Notes under the pieces: model-generated
What the model was told of the DNA's origin: nothing
The model's input: the letters and a program-made list of their open reading frames with translations, nothing else
Databases searched by the model: none
Part shown: piece by piece, positions 40,785 through 41,438 of the stretch
Layout of the letters: each line of letters starts with the position of its first letter
Position numbering within the stretch: position 1 is the first letter of the stretch
Assembly (NCBI GenBank): GCA_009746045.1
Contig: RPFO01001569.1
Location: 1-41,438 of the forward strand
Direction of reading: 5' to 3'
Origin: Mesostigma viride
Taxonomy: Eukaryota > Streptophyta > Mesostigmatophyceae > Mesostigmatales > Mesostigmataceae
Length of the DNA stretch: 41,438 nt
Made by a program: the position numbers and the translations under genes

Positions 40785-40983
40785 GTAAAACATTATATGC
40801 TGGCAAATGTGGTGAAGGATGTGAACATTTATTTTGTTGACTTAGAAAGTGTTTTACACGGCATCGCGGCATTTTCAGGGTAGTGTGGCTTGTTGGTAGA
40901 TGAAATTGCTTGTTCACTTATATTCACTATTTACTTTGTATTGCCGCTATGGGTGTCTTTGTTGTACATGCAGGTGCCCACAG
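40785..40983 (+). other. Gene X intron, 199 bp, GT-AG
   Basis: Begins GTAAAACATT and ends GTGCCCACAG. Of the two AG choices, the second keeps frame (GAA G / CT AAC: Glu-Ala-Asn), whereas the first (TGCAG) leads quickly to a stop. Confidence 0.55.
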
Positions 40984-41438
40984 CTAACGGTGCTCTATTC
41001 ACCGTACCTGATCTCATCGAGGAGCAGCTGGGATACCCTGACACCAGCGTGGCTGGTCCCATGCTGTACTTGTCACCTGAGCGGGCCATTGCTGGTGCTA
41101 GCGATGGGGAGGGTGCAGGTCATGAAGGGGAGGTGATGCATGTTTGGCGGGATGAAGGGGCGCAGCGACAACTGCATTTCCGCTGCAGGGCCATTCGTGC
41201 GGCCGTGCCCTTTCCAATTGCAGCCTTGCGGCATCGATGGACAGCTGCTTCCAGTACTTCTGGAGTCTGCGCTTCGTGATATCATGGATGAGCTTCTTGC
41301 CAAACACGATGCAATGGCACACCCGGCCTGGAGAGCTTCCTGACGTTCGCAGAACCTCGGCCTTCCCTTACCGAGGTTTGCAAGGAGAGGATGGTGGTGA
41401 GACGTGGCCATTCAGTTTAAGCACTCCTGTCACAGGAG
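40984..41438 (+). CDS. Gene X, C-terminal exon, runs off the window
   Basis: Encodes NGALFTVPDLIEEQLGYPDT and VAGPMLYLSPER, then HVWRDEGAQRQLHF. A shift near 41180 moves the likely sense to ISAAGPFVRPCPFQLQPCGI and ALRDIMDELLAKHDAMAH. No clear stop of the protein is reached before the edge in the best frame, so the end is missing. Confidence 0.45.

Overview
This window is repeat-dominated nuclear DNA from a eukaryote. It contains GT-AG introns with in-frame splice continuity, reverse-transcriptase retroelements, CACTA-type DNA transposons, a hAT-like element, SINE-like retroposons and several minisatellites. I see no bacterial features: no operons, rRNA or CRISPR arrays. The mix of GC-rich coding DNA and AT-richer spacers, with CACTA elements and non-LTR elements carrying PHD and RING fingers, fits a green alga or a similar protist. 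I cannot name the species.

Left part (1-19.5 kb). A GC-rich non-LTR retrotransposon, LINE-A, lies on the minus strand from about 15.4 kb down to 2.1 kb. Upstream of its coding region are 12 near-identical 170-bp tandem monomers. It then encodes a PHD finger, an unrecognised region, a RING-H2 finger, zinc fingers, a reverse transcriptase (RT) and a restriction-like endonuclease (RLE) domain. The coding region is broken by frameshifts. It is split between RT and endonuclease by a 5.8-kb CACTA element (3158-8965). That element has 38-bp terminal inverted repeats, a 2-bp CC target duplication, subterminal repeat arms and a satellite-filled interior. Removing the element and one CC rejoins the LINE-A reading frame. 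A second, more decayed non-LTR element, LINE-B, occupies about 16.9-19.3 kb. A palindromic motif (TGTCCGCTA/TAGCGGACA) sits at 2073, 15657 and 19467, bounding both LINE units.

Middle (19.5-30.5 kb). Two nearly identical 1.72-kb elements (19880-21601 and 28625-30342, opposite orientations) have inverted termini and TTAA on both sides. Each is inserted in a different dispersed repeat, and the window also holds an uninterrupted copy of each host repeat (TTAA at 23276-23279 and near 26306). The insertions can therefore be proven from this sequence alone. Between them are a SINE-like repeat with a TTAA-type tail, a 9-bp minisatellite of about 0.8 kb, and a second LINE-B C-terminal fragment.

Right part (27.5-41.4 kb). 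One plus-strand gene, gene X, is spread over 14 kb. It has a zinc-finger N-terminus, two introns with good splice signals, and motifs of a multicopy protein family I associate with transposon-rich genomes. It is interrupted by a SINE-like element that itself carries the second TTAA element, by a second CACTA element (31151-37093, TA target duplication) and by a hAT-like element (about 38650-40095, 8-bp duplication). The right half is thus a layered record of successive transposon bursts. No gene here looks like an ordinary, intact cellular gene.
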